64,000 nt of DNA from Siphlonurus alternatus (taxonomy: Eukaryota > Arthropoda > Insecta > Ephemeroptera > Siphlonuridae), in assembly GCA_949825025.1 (NCBI GenBank), contig OX463784.1, positions 8,749,431-8,813,430 on the forward strand, read 5' to 3'. The position numbers were made by a program, and so were the translations under genes. A model generated the notes under the pieces. That model was not told where the DNA came from. It did not search any database and saw nothing but the letters and a program-made list of their open reading frames with translations. Numbering within the stretch: position 1 is the first letter of the stretch; the number at the start of each line of letters is the position of its first letter. Below are positions 1-14,803 of the stretch, in pieces.

Positions 1-2370
1 GTAAAATTAGGCACTACTAGAGTCAGCTGCATAAAGCGGACATTAGGCACTACGTCGTCCCATATGTTTAACAATGAAAAAGGCTTCATGCGACAGACAT
101 TATAAACAATAGTTTGTTACAACCATTGCGAGTAGAAGACTTTGATGTGTATATATTATAAATGATGATAGCTGCTGTATTCTTGTTTACCGTGAAATTT
201 CAAATATTGACACTTTTTTTATTCGATATAATCAGAATTTAACAAATTTTTATTCAAATTAAGCATATTATTTATGAGTGGATTGAAATAATTTACTATT
301 TTTATAAATTATATTATATGATTTTAATAAAAGCAATATTCAGAACCAATTTACTAGCGTGAATATTATCCTAGACATTGCAAGAAATTTAATTGTACAT
401 CAAATCAAGTACTCCAACATTGGGCAGTAGACATTTCAGGTCTAAAATCTACGCAAAATTATTTTAAATAATATATTCTAGCTGTTATAAAACAATATTA
501 ATTAAAAAAAAAAATACATGCATAGGAATTCTTTTTCAAAACAGGGAGTATAAATTGTTTTTAATTATAAAAGTTAATAATAACTATTGAAATTTGTTGT
601 ACATTTTGTCCATGTCTATTGTCTTTTACTAAAAAACTATTTCATATTTGAACCTTGAACATAGTTATATTGATGACATTCTTCTTTATTTTTTCGACAG
701 GGAGTACTATTTTAGTGTACTTATAAGATTTAAATGCAGGAATAATATGCTGCTATGAAATTGCTTCTTTATAGCCACAGGTAACTTAATGGTGACCATA
801 TTATGTCTATTATATTATTTTTAAAAATAAAATTAAACTTTTTTTCACCATATTTTTATAAGTCATTAAATAATTTACAATTTTATTTATTATTTGATTC
901 ATATTTATTATAAAACATTTTTAAAATAATAATAAATAAAAATATTTTGAAATTATTTAATTGAATTTTTACTTATTTTTACATTAAAAAATAAACAAGT
1001 TATTTACAATCTGTTTTAAATTTAAAGACCACTATTTTTAGCAATTAACAAATTTTATTAAGCTCTATTGATAGGAATACATTAAAATATTACTATTATT
1101 GCAAATCATAATACATCTTTATTGCAGCTGCTCATTATATTAAATTTCTCAATATGAATACTCACTCAGGTGGCCTATTAATGATTAAAGATGATTTCCA
1201 CTTACATCTAAAACCTTTACTATGCCGCATGAGCAATCTTCAATGTTGCATATCTCATTATTTGCCAATAAAACCTATACCTTTTTTAAACTCAGGTTTC
1301 TAATGACCACTGGCATTTAAATAACCTCTCTTTTTAACATTAAAATATGTAACTATAAATCAAAACTAGTGAGAGAAGTTTTGACATTATACATCATCTT
1401 TATAATGGAATGTTTGTTTTTTTAGACTAGCTTGAGGCTAAAGGAATTAGACTCAATGAAAAAATTCTTTCAATTAAGAAAATAATTTTAACACTTAATT
1501 TAATCTTTTTTTGACAAATTATCTTCATTAAATTTATTAATGATAATTAATTTTGTAATAAAATATAGTTGCATAATATATAACAAAATGCTTTGATGCA
1601 AATATAACTTTTATTCACATGTAACACAAGGTCTATTAATGCAATAAAATTCCCATCTAGCTAATTTTGAATAAGACTATTATGATCTAATTTTAATAAG
1701 TTTAAATCTTTTAATGTTTGAATTAAATAATTAATAAATATGAACATTAATAGTTTATAATTATATTAATAATTAATTAAATAATTAAAATTTATTATTA
1801 CTCTAGACAATTTATGTATTTTAGGGAGTTTAATGCTACCATATGCATTGTATTTATAATATATACTGTATATACATAGCCCTGTATAATAAAATAAGTA
1901 ATAGGTATTAAAAAAAAAAAAAAAAAAATCTAACTAAAATTAGCATAATAAACTTGAAATATATTTTTTTTCATGGATGTGTATTTAGCACCATCCAGCA
2001 AGCCTTAAATGTGTTAAGGTTTAGGCTGCACAATAATTTGTTTAAAAAAAAGCACTCAGAATTTCAGATATAACTAATTTACTGTACTGTATATACGCGT
2101 GCATTTGTGTAATATGATGAAAAAAAAATCACATCTAAATTTACTCGTGGTATTCAGGGAGTTAGAGCATGTGGTAAAAAATTGTATTTGACTTGCTTAT
2201 TGAAAAAAGAGGACTAACATAGTATTATTTTTAAAATATATAGGTTATAAATTGCGACTGTGGTGACTTTATTCAAAATTTAGTCAAATTAACTTAAAAA
2301 ACACACTAAAAAATGAAGAACTCAGCAACTTGATCCTTTTTTTTTTTATTTTACTGCGTTATTATATTTT
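1..2370. other. AT-rich non-coding interval
   Basis: I see no gene, TIR element or convincing long repeat here. It is dominated by short A/T runs, including an A-run of about 19 at 1910-1928. Reading frames are closed every few dozen codons on both strands. It could be intron or intergenic DNA. Confidence 0.6.
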
Positions 2371-2786
2371 ACCTTCACCCGAGTTGAAATAAATTTCATC
2401 TTTTCTTCGCTATTAAGCTTTTCTCTCGTCTTTTGTCCTCTTATTTTGCACCATTTTAGAGACGAGATTACGTCTTTTTTTCCTCTTCTTGAGCATAAAA
2501 TGTTAGAAATATTGTCTTCATTTCATCCTCACTTCGAGCGAAGAGGAAATAAGATGTGCTTGGAGGTAAAAAGATTAGGGGGCGGGATTCACGAAGCAGT
2601 TAACCAGGGTTCTAACCACTTTTAGCTTAACCACGTTTAACTAGGTGGTTTAACACGTAAATCAGGTATATTTAAACGTGGTTGAGCTAAACGTGGTTAG
2701 AAATCTGGATAACTGCTTCGTGAATCGCACCCTAGGTTTCTAGACGTGTAAAAGATGAATTGAAGAAGTAATTTTTCAATTAAGGT
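2371..2786 (+). repeat. Family J element, copy 1, interrupted by family A
   Basis: This diverged interspersed repeat matches copies at 15083-15492 and 36056-36549. Shared landmarks in order are GAGTTGAAATAA near the left end, GAGATTACGTCTTTTT, GCATAAAATGTTA, TTCATCCTCACTT, AGACGTGTAAA and GAAGTAATTTTTCAA near the right end. The left end and the inverted right end share a loose TTGAAA-n-ATTnC-TCTT pattern, so it may be a degenerate TIR element. It is split by the family A element at 2579-2732. No coding capacity is visible. Confidence 0.7.
2579..2732. mobile_element. Family A TIR element, copy 1
   Basis: This 154-bp element has terminal inverted repeats around GATTCACGAAGCAGTTA, inverted as TAACTGCTTCGTGAATC. 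It has GGG/CCC outer ends and inner arms rich in ACGTTTA motifs. TAG flanks both sides (2576-2578 and 2733-2735), consistent with a 3-bp target duplication. A GGG start and 3-bp duplication recall PIF/Harbinger elements, but that assignment is inference. It sits inside a family J copy and is therefore younger than it. Confidence 0.8.
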
Positions 2787-3526
2787 CATCTGTATAAAAA
2801 TATTTTACTTTTACCGTCGGGAAATAGCAACGGATGCCCCAGGTGTCATTAATCCTTATAAGTGCAATACTTTAAACAATTAAATTCATAAAGTATTTCT
2901 ACGTGTAATAAGTAATCGCTGTTATGTCACTTTTACGATGCTACATTTGTGAATTTTGATAAATGTTGATTTCACAAACAATCTTGCTACGTCTAGAACC
3001 CACCACCAGTAATTAGCATGTCCTAATTAAAAATAAGCCATTACCTAATATTAATTCTCATTTCCATTTTCAAAGACTTTCAACTCTATAATTACAATAA
3101 ATTTGTAATTATTTGGAGATGCTAAATAATACGAGAATAAATCTGTCACAAATTTTGTTTGGTAACGTATTTCGTAATTAACAAAATTAGAAGGAAGAAG
3201 AAGCTTTTGTTATTTGTTATAACATACAATTTGTTGCTGCATGTAAAGGAAATGGAAAGTTTATTTAAACATCAAAAGACTCGTTGGAGTGTTTAACAAA
3301 ATGCTTGTTTATTTTTAAAGGTTAAAGAGTCAAAATACTCAAATTAGTGTCGTTTATTTTGAAAATTAAAATTATTAAATTATTAAAAATAATAATAATA
3401 ATAAAATTATTAAAATTATAATATATAATAAGAAAGTAATTTTAATTATTTTTTTAATACAATTAAAATATTGATAAAATTATATTTCTAATTAATAGCA
3501 CTTAATTTTCTCAAGCTATTAAAGGA
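2787..3526. other. AT-rich non-coding interval
   Basis: Nothing is supported here: no open frame, no TIR pair and no array beyond a short AATAAT run near 3389-3405. Confidence 0.55.
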
Positions 3527-3845
3527 CACAAATGTGCGATGTTCCCGCCGTCCCATCTAAACCTGTATTAATTAAAGACAAGAAAAAAAAAAAAAGACTG
3601 CATTATAATTAATTTATAGTTTTGGAGAAAATAAGTTGTTAATTTAAATTTAAATTCAATTGATCCTTAAATTGGGGGCAGGGAAACTTTTTTTCAGGGG
3701 GCATACATGACCAAAATGTGTCAATTGTCCCAAAATACCAACCAATCAATGAAAATTTTTTTCAAATTAATAGCTTTCATAGTTACTAAGAAAAAAAAAA
3801 TCAAATTTTCTAACATGGTGGCTTATGGAGAAACTTTTCCCATAA
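3527..3845 (-). repeat. Family F repeat, copy 3 (inverted, diverged)
   Basis: Relative to the copies at 26053-26314 and 52002-52260 this lies in the opposite orientation. Shared blocks are GCCGTCCCATCTAAACCTGT near 3551 and AACATGGTGGCTTATGGAGA near 3811. The middle is replaced by a different repeat (family G, 3697-3755). An 87-codon open frame from 3707 is AT-rich, resembles no protein I know, and runs through the two repeats, so I do not call it a gene. Confidence 0.6.
3697..3755 (-). repeat. Family G short repeat, copy 1
   Basis: The block GGGGCATACATGACCAAAAT followed by GTGTCAATTGTCCCAAAAT recurs in inverse orientation at 31693-31755 and 33960-34012. All three are about 55-60 bp. This copy lies inside a family F element; the other two are isolated. 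No function is visible. Confidence 0.65.
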
Positions 3846-4345
3846 CACTTTTATTGATCAATATAAGGTCAATATCGAATATTATAAGCAATTTAATCAA
3901 GAATAATTATTCAGCTATCATATCACTCATGATTAATTTTGCATATAGGTTAATTTTTAAGTTATATTAACGCTATACTATAATTATTATATAAATATTA
4001 ACATGTTTATGCTATTGACCTGTTTATTTGCTTAAGGCGTTTTATTTGCTTCACATGTTTTAATGTATGCAAGAAATTTATAATATGATAAATTTTGTAA
4101 AATATTCATAATAGTTACGTATAGAAAAGAAAGCAACATGAAAAAATTCAACAAATCATTATAAATTAAAACAAAAGCTTCCTTTTTTGCTTTTAAACCC
4201 TGTTATTTGTAATATAATGCCTAAAATACTATTGATGTCAATTTTATATCAGTGATACAGATTTCCAGGTATGTATTATACAGTCATAGAATTTTTCTCC
4301 AAGAAAAAATAAAGAAGAAAAATGTTAAAACTCCCTTTATGGCTG
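3846..4345. other. AT-rich non-coding interval
   Basis: No feature is supported. Frames are closed and no repeat copy was recognised. Confidence 0.5.
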
Positions 4346-4677
4346 AATGGACAACATACATGAAACTTTTTAATTGCAGAACTGAATAGAGGGTACCATA
4401 TTATGCTACTCTGAATTATTTCAGATTTTTTTGAGACCCAGAACAATTTTTAAATAATTATTGAAAGTGCGGCCACGCCCCCTGGAGGCGTCAATAGGCG
4501 TCCAGTCTTTATCCTTATTATTAAGGCTGCAGGGGTGCCAACTGAAATCGCAGGACTTTAAATCATTATTTAAAAATAGTTCTGGGTCTCAAAAAAATAT
4601 GAAAAAATTCAGAGTAGCATAATTTGGTACCTTCTATTCATTTCTGCAATAAAATTTTTTTATGTATGTTGTCCATT
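4346..4677. mobile_element. Family C palindromic element, copy 1
   Basis: This 332-bp foldback begins AATGGACAACATACAT and ends with its inverse ATGTATGTTGTCCATT. The stem continues through GCAGAA-TGAATAGAGGGT, TTATGCTACTCTGA and TTTTTTTGAGACCCAGAAC on the left and their complements on the right. The loop is GC-richer and holds a CCTTATTATTAAGG palindrome. The inner stem is shared with copies at 28996, 41753 and 51085. No clear target duplication was found, and weak complementarity may run a few bases further out. Confidence 0.8.
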
Positions 4678-5531
4678 GATAAAGTTCAAGAGGGTTAATT
4701 TTTGTCATAAACTTTTGATTTCTTATTAAATCATGTTAAATATTACCTCAATTTTTACAAAAATTCAGAAACAGATCCACATACAAAAATGTGCCACATG
4801 GTAACGAGTTCTTCGTATATAAGTCTTATTAAAATCAAAGGGGTTAGTTCCAAAAATTCAGAAGTTATTAACTTCCCGGAACTCTATTTTATATTAAATC
4901 AGTAACATCTCTTTCGACCATAGATATAGATGTATAAAAACTAACTGAAAAATTGAAAAATACTCCCAGTTCCATTATAGCTGTCTTGTCAATTTTGTAT
5001 TTAATATTTCATATAATATATGATATAATAATAATAGATACAATAATATCTTTACAATCTTTTACCAAGTAATATCGTTTGTACGGGGAAATCGTACATA
5101 TTGAATCTACAAATCATAACTATAGCTTGTAAATAAAATAAAAGTTCCTAGCTTAAATTTTTTATATTCAATTCTGTGATTAATTTATTATTGATGAAAT
5201 ATAATAAAGGTGTGTACAAGGTGTATAGAAGTTTATACATCTATACACCTTGGGTATGTATAGCTATATGAAGACTCTATAGATAATAAAAAATCCTTTT
5301 TTATATTATTGATTTTAGTATACAATAAAAAATGTTAAGTTTTTTATTTTATTTCGTTTCATTAAATTTTTCATAGGCTAAAAATACAAGAATAGAAATA
5401 AAGAAAAACATGAGAGCCTATGGGACAAGAAGAAATTTAACGGCTGCAGAAACAATCTAGTCACTTTATAGTGTCTATTTATCATGTAAAACAATATGGA
5501 AATTCAGAATTTTGAATTCGGTAATATATTT
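4678..5531. other. AT-rich non-coding interval with a small hairpin
   Basis: Apart from a hairpin at 5218-5251 (AAGGTGTATA paired with TATACACCTT, 14-nt loop), I see nothing. There is no open frame or repeat copy. Confidence 0.5.
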
Positions 5532-5561
5532 GGGCGCGATTCACGAAGAAGTTAGCCAGGG
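5532..5561. mobile_element. Family A fragment, copy 2
   Basis: Only one end is present: GGGCGCGATTCACGAAG followed by GTTAGCCAGG, as in complete family A copies. The opposite TIR is missing, and the sequence passes directly into a family N remnant. Confidence 0.6.
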
Positions 5562-5574
5562 CAATGCATTTTAT

Positions 5575-5714
5575 GTAAAAAGTGAGAACTTTTTTTTAAA
5601 AAAAAATTAGCAATTAGCATGTGATTTAATTAATAGCGGGTCGTTTTAGCCCTCCTAGTTGGTATAGCGTGTGAAAAAAAAAAGTACTTAGTAATGCTAG
5701 GGTTAGTAGCTACA
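5575..5714 (-). mobile_element. Family N remnant
   Basis: The right-hand part matches the complete N element at 19654-19896: TTGGTATAGCGTGTG, then AGTAATGCTAGGGTTA at the end. The outer TTAA has decayed to TTAG. The left part is diverged or replaced. Confidence 0.5.
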
Positions 5715-6184
5715 GATAGATACGAGATCATTTATTATAACTTCATTGAAAAGGGCTTTAATGAATATTATAAATATATTACATGTATATTTATATTATT
5801 TACATAATTAAATATGTTCAAAAAATGTGAAATAATCACTGTTTTTCTTTTTTTCGCCAATTTGTACGTGCTGTTCTCAAAACGACCATAATATCTTCGG
5901 TTTCCACGTTCCCTCAGTTTAAACAGTAAATTGTCAGCTGATAAACCAACAGGTCATCTGGTTAACTTATCTATAAAATTTCCGTTAAATCTCACATATA
6001 AAAAGTATTGCGTATATTCTTTTATAAGGTATTCTTGCCTAATTTCTAATACTATAAAAAGGTCAATTTATCTAATTCATCAGGAAATGATTCACAACAA
6101 GAAAATTATAATAAAATATAAATACTAAACATTGATAATAATGATCTTTTATATAATTAGAATAAATTATTATAATATTAAATT

Positions 6185-6519
6185 TTAACGATTAATCTCA
6201 CTGTCAGTTACTGTTGAAGTTAGAAAATATTTTTTACGATGGAATCGAATGAAATAAATTTAAAAAAATAAAAAATGTTCAAAAACTTAATCGCTTATGG
6301 TTTGAGCAAATTCAATCTGTCAGTTTTTTCATTACAGCTTCATTTCCGGTTTTCGTCCATAAGGCCAATGTTAAACTTCTACCTCAGTTTTCACAAAACT
6401 GATAAGACAGATTCGCTTTCAAATTTAAATGCCACCTATTGATGGTGAGTTCTAAGTCCCCTGCAAGTCTTGTTGCATTCAGACGCAACGAATATCGATC
6501 TACTGAGATTCATCCTTAA
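6185..6519 (+). mobile_element. Family E TTAA-bounded TIR element, copy 1
   Basis: The left end TTAACGATTAATCTCA and right end TGAGATTCATCCTTAA are inverted copies matching at 14 of 16 positions, and both terminate in TTAA, the target used by piggyBac-type transposases. The 335-bp body matches 61076-61394 through GGTTTTCGTCCATAAGGCC and TCAGTTTTCACAAA, and part of it matches 34340-34496. No transposase remnant is present, so it is non-autonomous. The piggyBac-like label rests on the termini alone. Confidence 0.75.
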
Positions 6520-7915
6520 ACAATATGTAATTTAAACAAAAAAATGTCACATCTAAAAAAGAAATCTTTTAAAGAAATGATTCCTAATATAGCTAAGATA
6601 GATAAAAACAATTATGTAAAGGTCATTATAAGATTTCCTAACTAGACATCGTAGAAGAAGATATTTTCTTATCTTGATGTAAAAAAAACATACGGTGCGT
6701 AAAAGAGTGAAAGTTAAATGATTTGAATATTTAGACGTGTATTAGTTAGCCTTAGGGAGAAGAAGAATATTATGTTCCGACTTTCTAACCTGCCTATGAC
6801 CTCTGTAGAAAAAAAAACGGAAGTTATGCCAACACGATCTTAGCCCGTGCTATACGTGAAAATTTCTTTTCTGAATAAATAATCAATCTATCATAATGTA
6901 AATTTCTAAGATTTTTGTTTTAAAATATAATTATACAATATTATATCTCCAGGCAATGGGGGAAAAAATTATTATTGATTGTTTTATAGTAATTTTCTAC
7001 ATGTTTTCTCTAAATTTTGTGTAGTTTATTATATATTAAATTTATTGTAATTTATGTAGCTTTTGTATTTAAATAATATAATGTTGTAAATAAAAAATAT
7101 GCTATCAATAAATACTTTATAAATATGAATATAATTTTGTGTGAAATACGTTGATAAAATAATACAAGTAATATTATAAAAAGGTTACATGAATCATGTA
7201 TTGAATTTTTTTAGATTTTTTCATGAATATTTCTCAAATGGCAAAGATTTGTCTATTTTAAAATTCACTTTCTCAATGCAATAATTTTTTGTTGTGTTAA
7301 AAACATAGCTGGAAGCATATTTTATTTAATAAATGATAACCTATTATTAATTATATAATCTCAAGGATTTTAATGATGCAACTTGACATTTTAATGAGCT
7401 CAATTTTTTTTTGCTTTTATATAAAATTAGTAATAATATATTGTGACAATACAATTATAGCCGCATCTCAAAAACACCTGTCGTAATATCTTAAACTTTA
7501 ATTCTAGAAAGAAAAATATACTTTTCAGAATAGATTTTTTGTAAACAATTTCATATTTTTGCTTTTGTACCATTTTTTTTCTATGTTGTTGATATAAAAA
7601 TAATTGGCAAATAGTGCTAACTTTGTGTTTTATAATAATGCCTTGAGTATTATTTTATGTAACAAGTAAAATTTCTTATGTTTAAAATAAAATTATAAAC
7701 AAAAAATTAATTCAATTTATAAATTATATATATAAGCATATGATACTTATATTTGTTTTACGCTTGTTTTTAGACGAAACGTAAAATATCACGTCAGGCG
7801 GTCGAATAATTAACAATAGTAACATGTTCTTTTATATACTAGATCACAATGTTATTAAACTATATACCTAAAAGTAAAATTCTTGATATTCTGTAATTCA
7901 TAATTTTCGCTAATA
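6520..7915. other. AT-rich non-coding interval
   Basis: No gene or repeat copy is recognised. Short poly-T and TTATA runs are common. Confidence 0.5.
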
Positions 7916-7941
7916 TTTTTTTTTTTTTTTTTTTTTTTTTT
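7916..7941. repeat. Poly-T tract
   Basis: A run of about 26 T residues. It could be the tail of a minus-strand retroposon, but no SINE or LINE body was recognised beside it. Confidence 0.8.
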
Positions 7942-8050
7942 GCTTTTCCATACTTTACAACGTTATAGCTTATCAGGCAGTGTATGGTTATTAAAACGTT
8001 CGTTCTACCCCGAAGCGTATACGGTATACATACAGTAATTCAAGCAAAAA

Positions 8051-8214
8051 CAGGCTCGGACTGGAAAACTAGGGCCATATATATAGGCATTACAGGTAGT
8101 AGGGGCATTTGGAAAAGGGTCTATATAAGGCCACTTTTTGTATACTCTCTGTGTTAAAAATCAGAGGGGCCAGTCAGGGGTCACTGACCCAGCCTAATGG
8201 CCAGTCCAAGCCTG
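8051..8214. mobile_element. hAT-like non-autonomous element
   Basis: This 164-bp element starts CAGGCTCGGACTGG and ends CCAGTCCAAGCCTG, inverted repeats matching at 13 of 14 positions. Flanks AGCAAAAA (8043-8050) and CGCAAAAA (8215-8222) agree at 7 of 8 bases, the 8-bp target duplication expected of hAT elements, whose ends usually begin CAGGG or CAGGC. An open frame from 8109 runs out of the element into A-rich flank and is not a credible gene. Confidence 0.75.
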
Positions 8215-8222
8215 CGCAAAAA

Positions 8223-10379
8223 AAACAAAAAAAACTAGAGAATAAGAAAGAAAAGCACTCAGTTTCTATATTAAAAAGAGCCATAGAAGTACAGTTCATA
8301 GCATAGCAGTACAAAATTGAAGCTACAAATAGGTTTAGACGCATTTTAAAACAAAGTTTCTGTTGGCCCTGACTGATTTATTGACGCTATAAATTCAGTG
8401 GGGATTAATGATTTGAAATTTCGGGGGAGGTGAGATAAGCGATTGTGAAATCCATTACTGAAGAATCAAAGTTCGCCACGCCTCTACAGTGAGTGTGACA
8501 CCATCCAGAAATGATGCAGGGATGACGAAAGCTGATGTGTCTTTTTGAAGTAAAGCAAAAATGTATGAAATGACTTTACTATCTTTATTATGTAGAAAGA
8601 CGTAACTCTTTTATATAATTCTCCATCGATTTCGATCATCTTTTTTAACATTATCTCTAGCTGCAAGCAAAATTAATAATTATATTCAAATCTCTATATA
8701 AGTGTAAAAAAAAAAAAAATCAGATTAAACCAGAGCAATTTAATAAATTAAATATATAATACAAAATTATAACATACACGAGTATTATTCGAAATTTCAT
8801 GTTATATAATATATGTATCTAAATTTTCTATTTTAAATTTTCTGATAAAATATATTATAATTTAGTAAATATTAATTGTTTTCTTAAAATTAAATATAAT
8901 AAAAGCTATATAAAAAAATACTCGAATTCATAAAAAATCCTAACAAAATACAACCAAATTCAATGATTGACATTAATATCTCACTATTTACATCGGAATG
9001 ATAACAACTATTCAACATATGACATTTAAAAACCACTCCTTATCAATCAAACCAACAATGATATTAACCATTGACAGAAGATATTGACAAGCATGTTGTG
9101 TAACAAATTGGCTCTCAATCATAACCTCATCAACTTTCTTTCTGAATTTAATAAGTCAGACGGTGAGATTTCTCTACTTGTCATCTCTGCCCGCGGGCTT
9201 TTTTTTTTTTTAAAAATTACGTAACATAAACAAATGAGTAAATATTTTTATTTAGTCTTGTAATTAGAAATGTAGTTTCTGGAGACTGAAACTTCCCTTG
9301 AAGGCTCCAGCATAGAGAAAATACATAATTATTAAATTAGTATATTTTTTTTAGGTGCTCATTTATTTTTTAATAATTGCAAATTTGTCTCTACTTAATA
9401 AATAGTATTAAATAGATATTATAATCATGTTCATAATTATATATTATTTTACAATATTATATTTTTTTAAGCTTTCTCAATATTGCTATGATTTTTTTAT
9501 ACAATTTAGTGCAGCTAAACGCTAAATCTGTCATAATTTGTTAAATATATTGTTAACATGCACTATACTTTTGACAATACATCCTACAGTAATATTAACA
9601 GATTTTTAATTTTTAATAAGTGTATGCTTACCTAAAAGACGTTAATAGCTTCACTTTTAAATGATACACCTTTAATTGAACAAAGTTCCACGCCGACACT
9701 GACTTTTCCGACTCAGAGAGGGCGATGTGAATTAATGTTTTGAATTTTCACAATGCAACCATGTATAAAATAATAAATATAAATTTGTACATTACAAAAA
9801 CATTAAAAATATATATAATATTTTATATATTATGTATTGCCACACTTATATAAAATATTTTACTCATATTTAAAATATAAAAAAAATTATTTAAATATTT
9901 TATATTCTATATTCTATTAATAATTTATTAATATATTAAAAATTTTAATAAACTTGTTTTTTGTAAAAATTATTTTTATAGTTTTTTACTTTGTTATTTT
10001 TCCAACAGTTTTATTTTATTACAAAAATTGTGGGTTTAATTTTAATTACGTCATTTTCATTAAAATAAATCCGATGATAGTAATATTATTATTAATGTAT
10101 AAAACCATCACATTTTATTTAAATTTTAACTAAATTATCTTGTATCTATTAAACTTTCACTTGGACATCATCAAAATTTGAAGAAGTTCTTAAGGAACAT
10201 AAATGTTTACATAATTTAGTTAATAATATGGAACACAGAACCCACATGAGTACGAGTATATGCCACATGAATAATAGAAAAAAATTCATTAAACCAAGAA
10301 CGAAAGGTTAGATTTAACCACATAAAAGTATTGAAAAAACTGAATATCCTCTAAATAGGACATAGCAGAGATTTTATAG
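8223..10379. other. AT-rich non-coding interval
   Basis: No supported gene. A short A-run lies near 8706 and a T-run near 9199. Small open frames (for example 8484-8666, minus) look like chance. Confidence 0.5.
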
Positions 10380-10575
10380 CCAGCGGCGCGAGCGACTCTG
10401 GGGAAGTGGGGGGGGGGGGGGGGGGGATGGTGGTACCAAATTGTCCTATCTTGCAATGTTAAAATTTGGGGTTTGAAGGTGGGACGACGGGTGGGGGTGG
10501 TAACACCTTCAATGTATTTTGGGACCTTGGGGGGGGGATAGCCCCACCCCCTAGGATCCATGCCTGGACACAGCT
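10380..10575. repeat. GC-rich block with a 19-base poly-G tract
   Basis: An abruptly GC-rich stretch holds G19 at 10408-10426 and further G-runs near 10490-10500 and 10530-10538, all with G on the plus strand, so G-quadruplex formation is plausible. The composition contrasts with both flanks and suggests an inserted repeat, but no TIR or target duplication was found. A 90-codon minus-strand frame crossing it is proline-rich because it translates the C-runs. Confidence 0.55.
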
Positions 10576-11667
10576 GGATGTCAACAGGCCCACATTTTTT
10601 CTTTTTTAGATTTAGTGTATTAGTGAACTGAATTTTCCAATATTTAATGAAATGTGTATTGCCTCTTCATTGTAAATACGTAACTATATTATCTACACTA
10701 ATATTTAATTAATTTGGGAATACCAAGAGCATCCCCATCTTTAAGTAACCTGGTAAATGGCATCCAGCACCCAAATTGCTAGCGGAAATGTGTACCACCG
10801 CGCTAAATGATCGGCCTATTTACGAGGTTTGAAGATTTTACTATATATTATTGGTATAAACATCATACTATTGCCAATCATGAATTATGTACGATCTAAC
10901 AAAAAAATGTTGTCTTATGATTTAGGCATATAATCTAAGATATATCAAATTTCTGTTAATTTATAATTATTAAATGATATAATACAATGAGAAGCTTCAA
11001 CACTGACGACACAATTCTCTCAGCCAACGAAAATCCAGCGCGCGAACTGCGCGCGACGACATGTTCTATCAAGCTTCCTATCCTTTAACCCAGAGGTACC
11101 TGGTTTTTAATTTTTTTCGGTGGTTCTTATGAAGGGCAAGATTAATAATTCATATGAGCCATGGGAAAGATCACTTTACACGACATAAAAAATATTCGAG
11201 ATTTTGTGCAGCATAGAATTTGAATGAAAAAATAAATAAGATTTTTCTCCTAACAAACCTTATGGAGCGATGTCAGAAAATCAAAATATTTAATAAAATG
11301 CTTAAAATTTGAAAAAACATTCTTTTTAAGAAATTTTTTTTATTGTTTTATAATTTTCAAATATATTATTGAAATTAAGATTTATTTACAATATTTTAAA
11401 TTGTTACAAGCATTTATTTTACTTCAAATTTAAATCATGTCTACAGCACAAAACCTTGACAGTTGAGTGGTTGATATGAAGAATTCCATTTCGAGACATC
11501 ACATCTCATTATAAGAATCATTAATTAAAAACGAGCTAGAAACTAAAGAGCTTTTCATAAATATTATTTAATAATGTAAATTTATACTTGGATATATGAC
11601 GCTTGTAATGAAAATCAATTATTGTTGATACTAGATATTATCATTGGATTGTTTTCAGTTCGTGTGT
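10576..11667. other. AT-rich non-coding interval
   Basis: Nothing gene-like. A small CpG-rich spot near 11037-11060 carries GCGCGC motifs. The rest is AT-rich. Confidence 0.5.
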
Positions 11668-13693
<2,026 letters not shown>

Positions 13694-14048
13694 TTAAGGG
13701 TAAGGTAACGCCACCAATGTTAAAAAAAATCCCTCTCACAAAAATTCTGAAAAAAATTTAAAATGTTCTCCTCTACACCCCCTATCAGTAGCTAAAATAT
13801 CAGGTATACAAATACGATCTAGTTTTTGAGTTATGAATTTTTAAAGTTGACCAATTTAACATGGGAGTTTCATTTCTCCATGTTAAAGTAGTCAACTTTA
13901 AAAATTCATAACTCAAAAACTAGATCGTATTTGTATACCTGATATTTTAGGTACTGATAGGGGGTATAGAGGAGAACATTTTAAATTTTTTTCAGAATTT
14001 TTGTGAGAGGGATTTTTTTTAACATTGGTGGCGTTACCTTACCCTTAA
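13694..14048. mobile_element. Family B palindromic element, copy 1 (best preserved)
   Basis: This 355-bp foldback is bounded by TTAA at both ends: TTAAGGGTAAGGTAACGCC and its inverse GGCGTTACCTTACCCTTAA. The arms continue through CACCAATGTT, GTTCTCCTCTACACC, CAGTAGCTAAAATATCAGG and AACTAGATCGTATTTG with only scattered mismatches, meeting at a short loop near 13871. TTAA boundaries suggest a piggyBac-type mobiliser; this is inference. No coding potential. Confidence 0.85.
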
Positions 14049-14735
14049 GTAAAAATTATATGTGAGTGTTTTATCTTATAATCCAAAACTCCCTCTAAAT
14101 ATTTGAATATTTATTTTCTCTATTATTATTCTATATATTTGAATAAATAAAATTGTGGATACATTTGTAAATTATTAAGTTAAATAATTGTAATTAATTG
14201 TACTGTATATAAGCTGGAGTATTTATAATATGTAATTTTTATCATTATTTTTTTATTTGACAAAAAAAAAATAAAAACAATGTCAACATAATTTTAAATT
14301 GTTTTCTTAGCTAAAGGTAATTAGGAATCCATTAATTTTCAATATTAAAAAACATTTTTCATTCGTCTATATTCGTTCCAACATTTTTTGTTATTGTTCT
14401 TTTAATTCAATTAATAGCGTATAAATTAACGTAGGAAATACAGAATTTTGCAGCTAGCTTCATATAAGGGATAACCAAAAAAAGCCTTCAAGTCACATTT
14501 AGTGCATTGGGGAAGTTCTCAAATTTTTAAGATTTGAAAATTGTCGTAAAAATTAAGTCTATAACAAATATTTTTTAATTTCAGGGCCTAAATGTGAGCA
14601 AAAAATACTGTGAATATATATATTTGGTTAAAAACTACATTGTGTGTAATGTATATATAGCCCCCCTCTCCAATAATAATATGCTAGCTTTATAAAAAAA
14701 AATAATAATAAAAAATCCAGCGGTTAGAACAGCAA
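14049..14735. other. AT-rich non-coding interval
   Basis: No supported feature. Poly-A and poly-T runs occur but no family copy. Confidence 0.5.
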
Positions 14736-14803
14736 GCAAATTTGCATCATCCGACAATATGATGCAAATTGCCACATAGGCATCATCCGCCTATGTATGT
14801 GGC
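14736..14803. repeat. Double hairpin with related loops
   Basis: Two adjacent stem-loops: GCAAATTTGCATCAT pairs with ATGATGCAAATTGC, then GCCACATAGGC pairs with GCCTATGTATGTGGC. Both have ATCATCCG at or in the loop, so the second may be a modified repeat of the first. Function is unknown. Confidence 0.55.
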
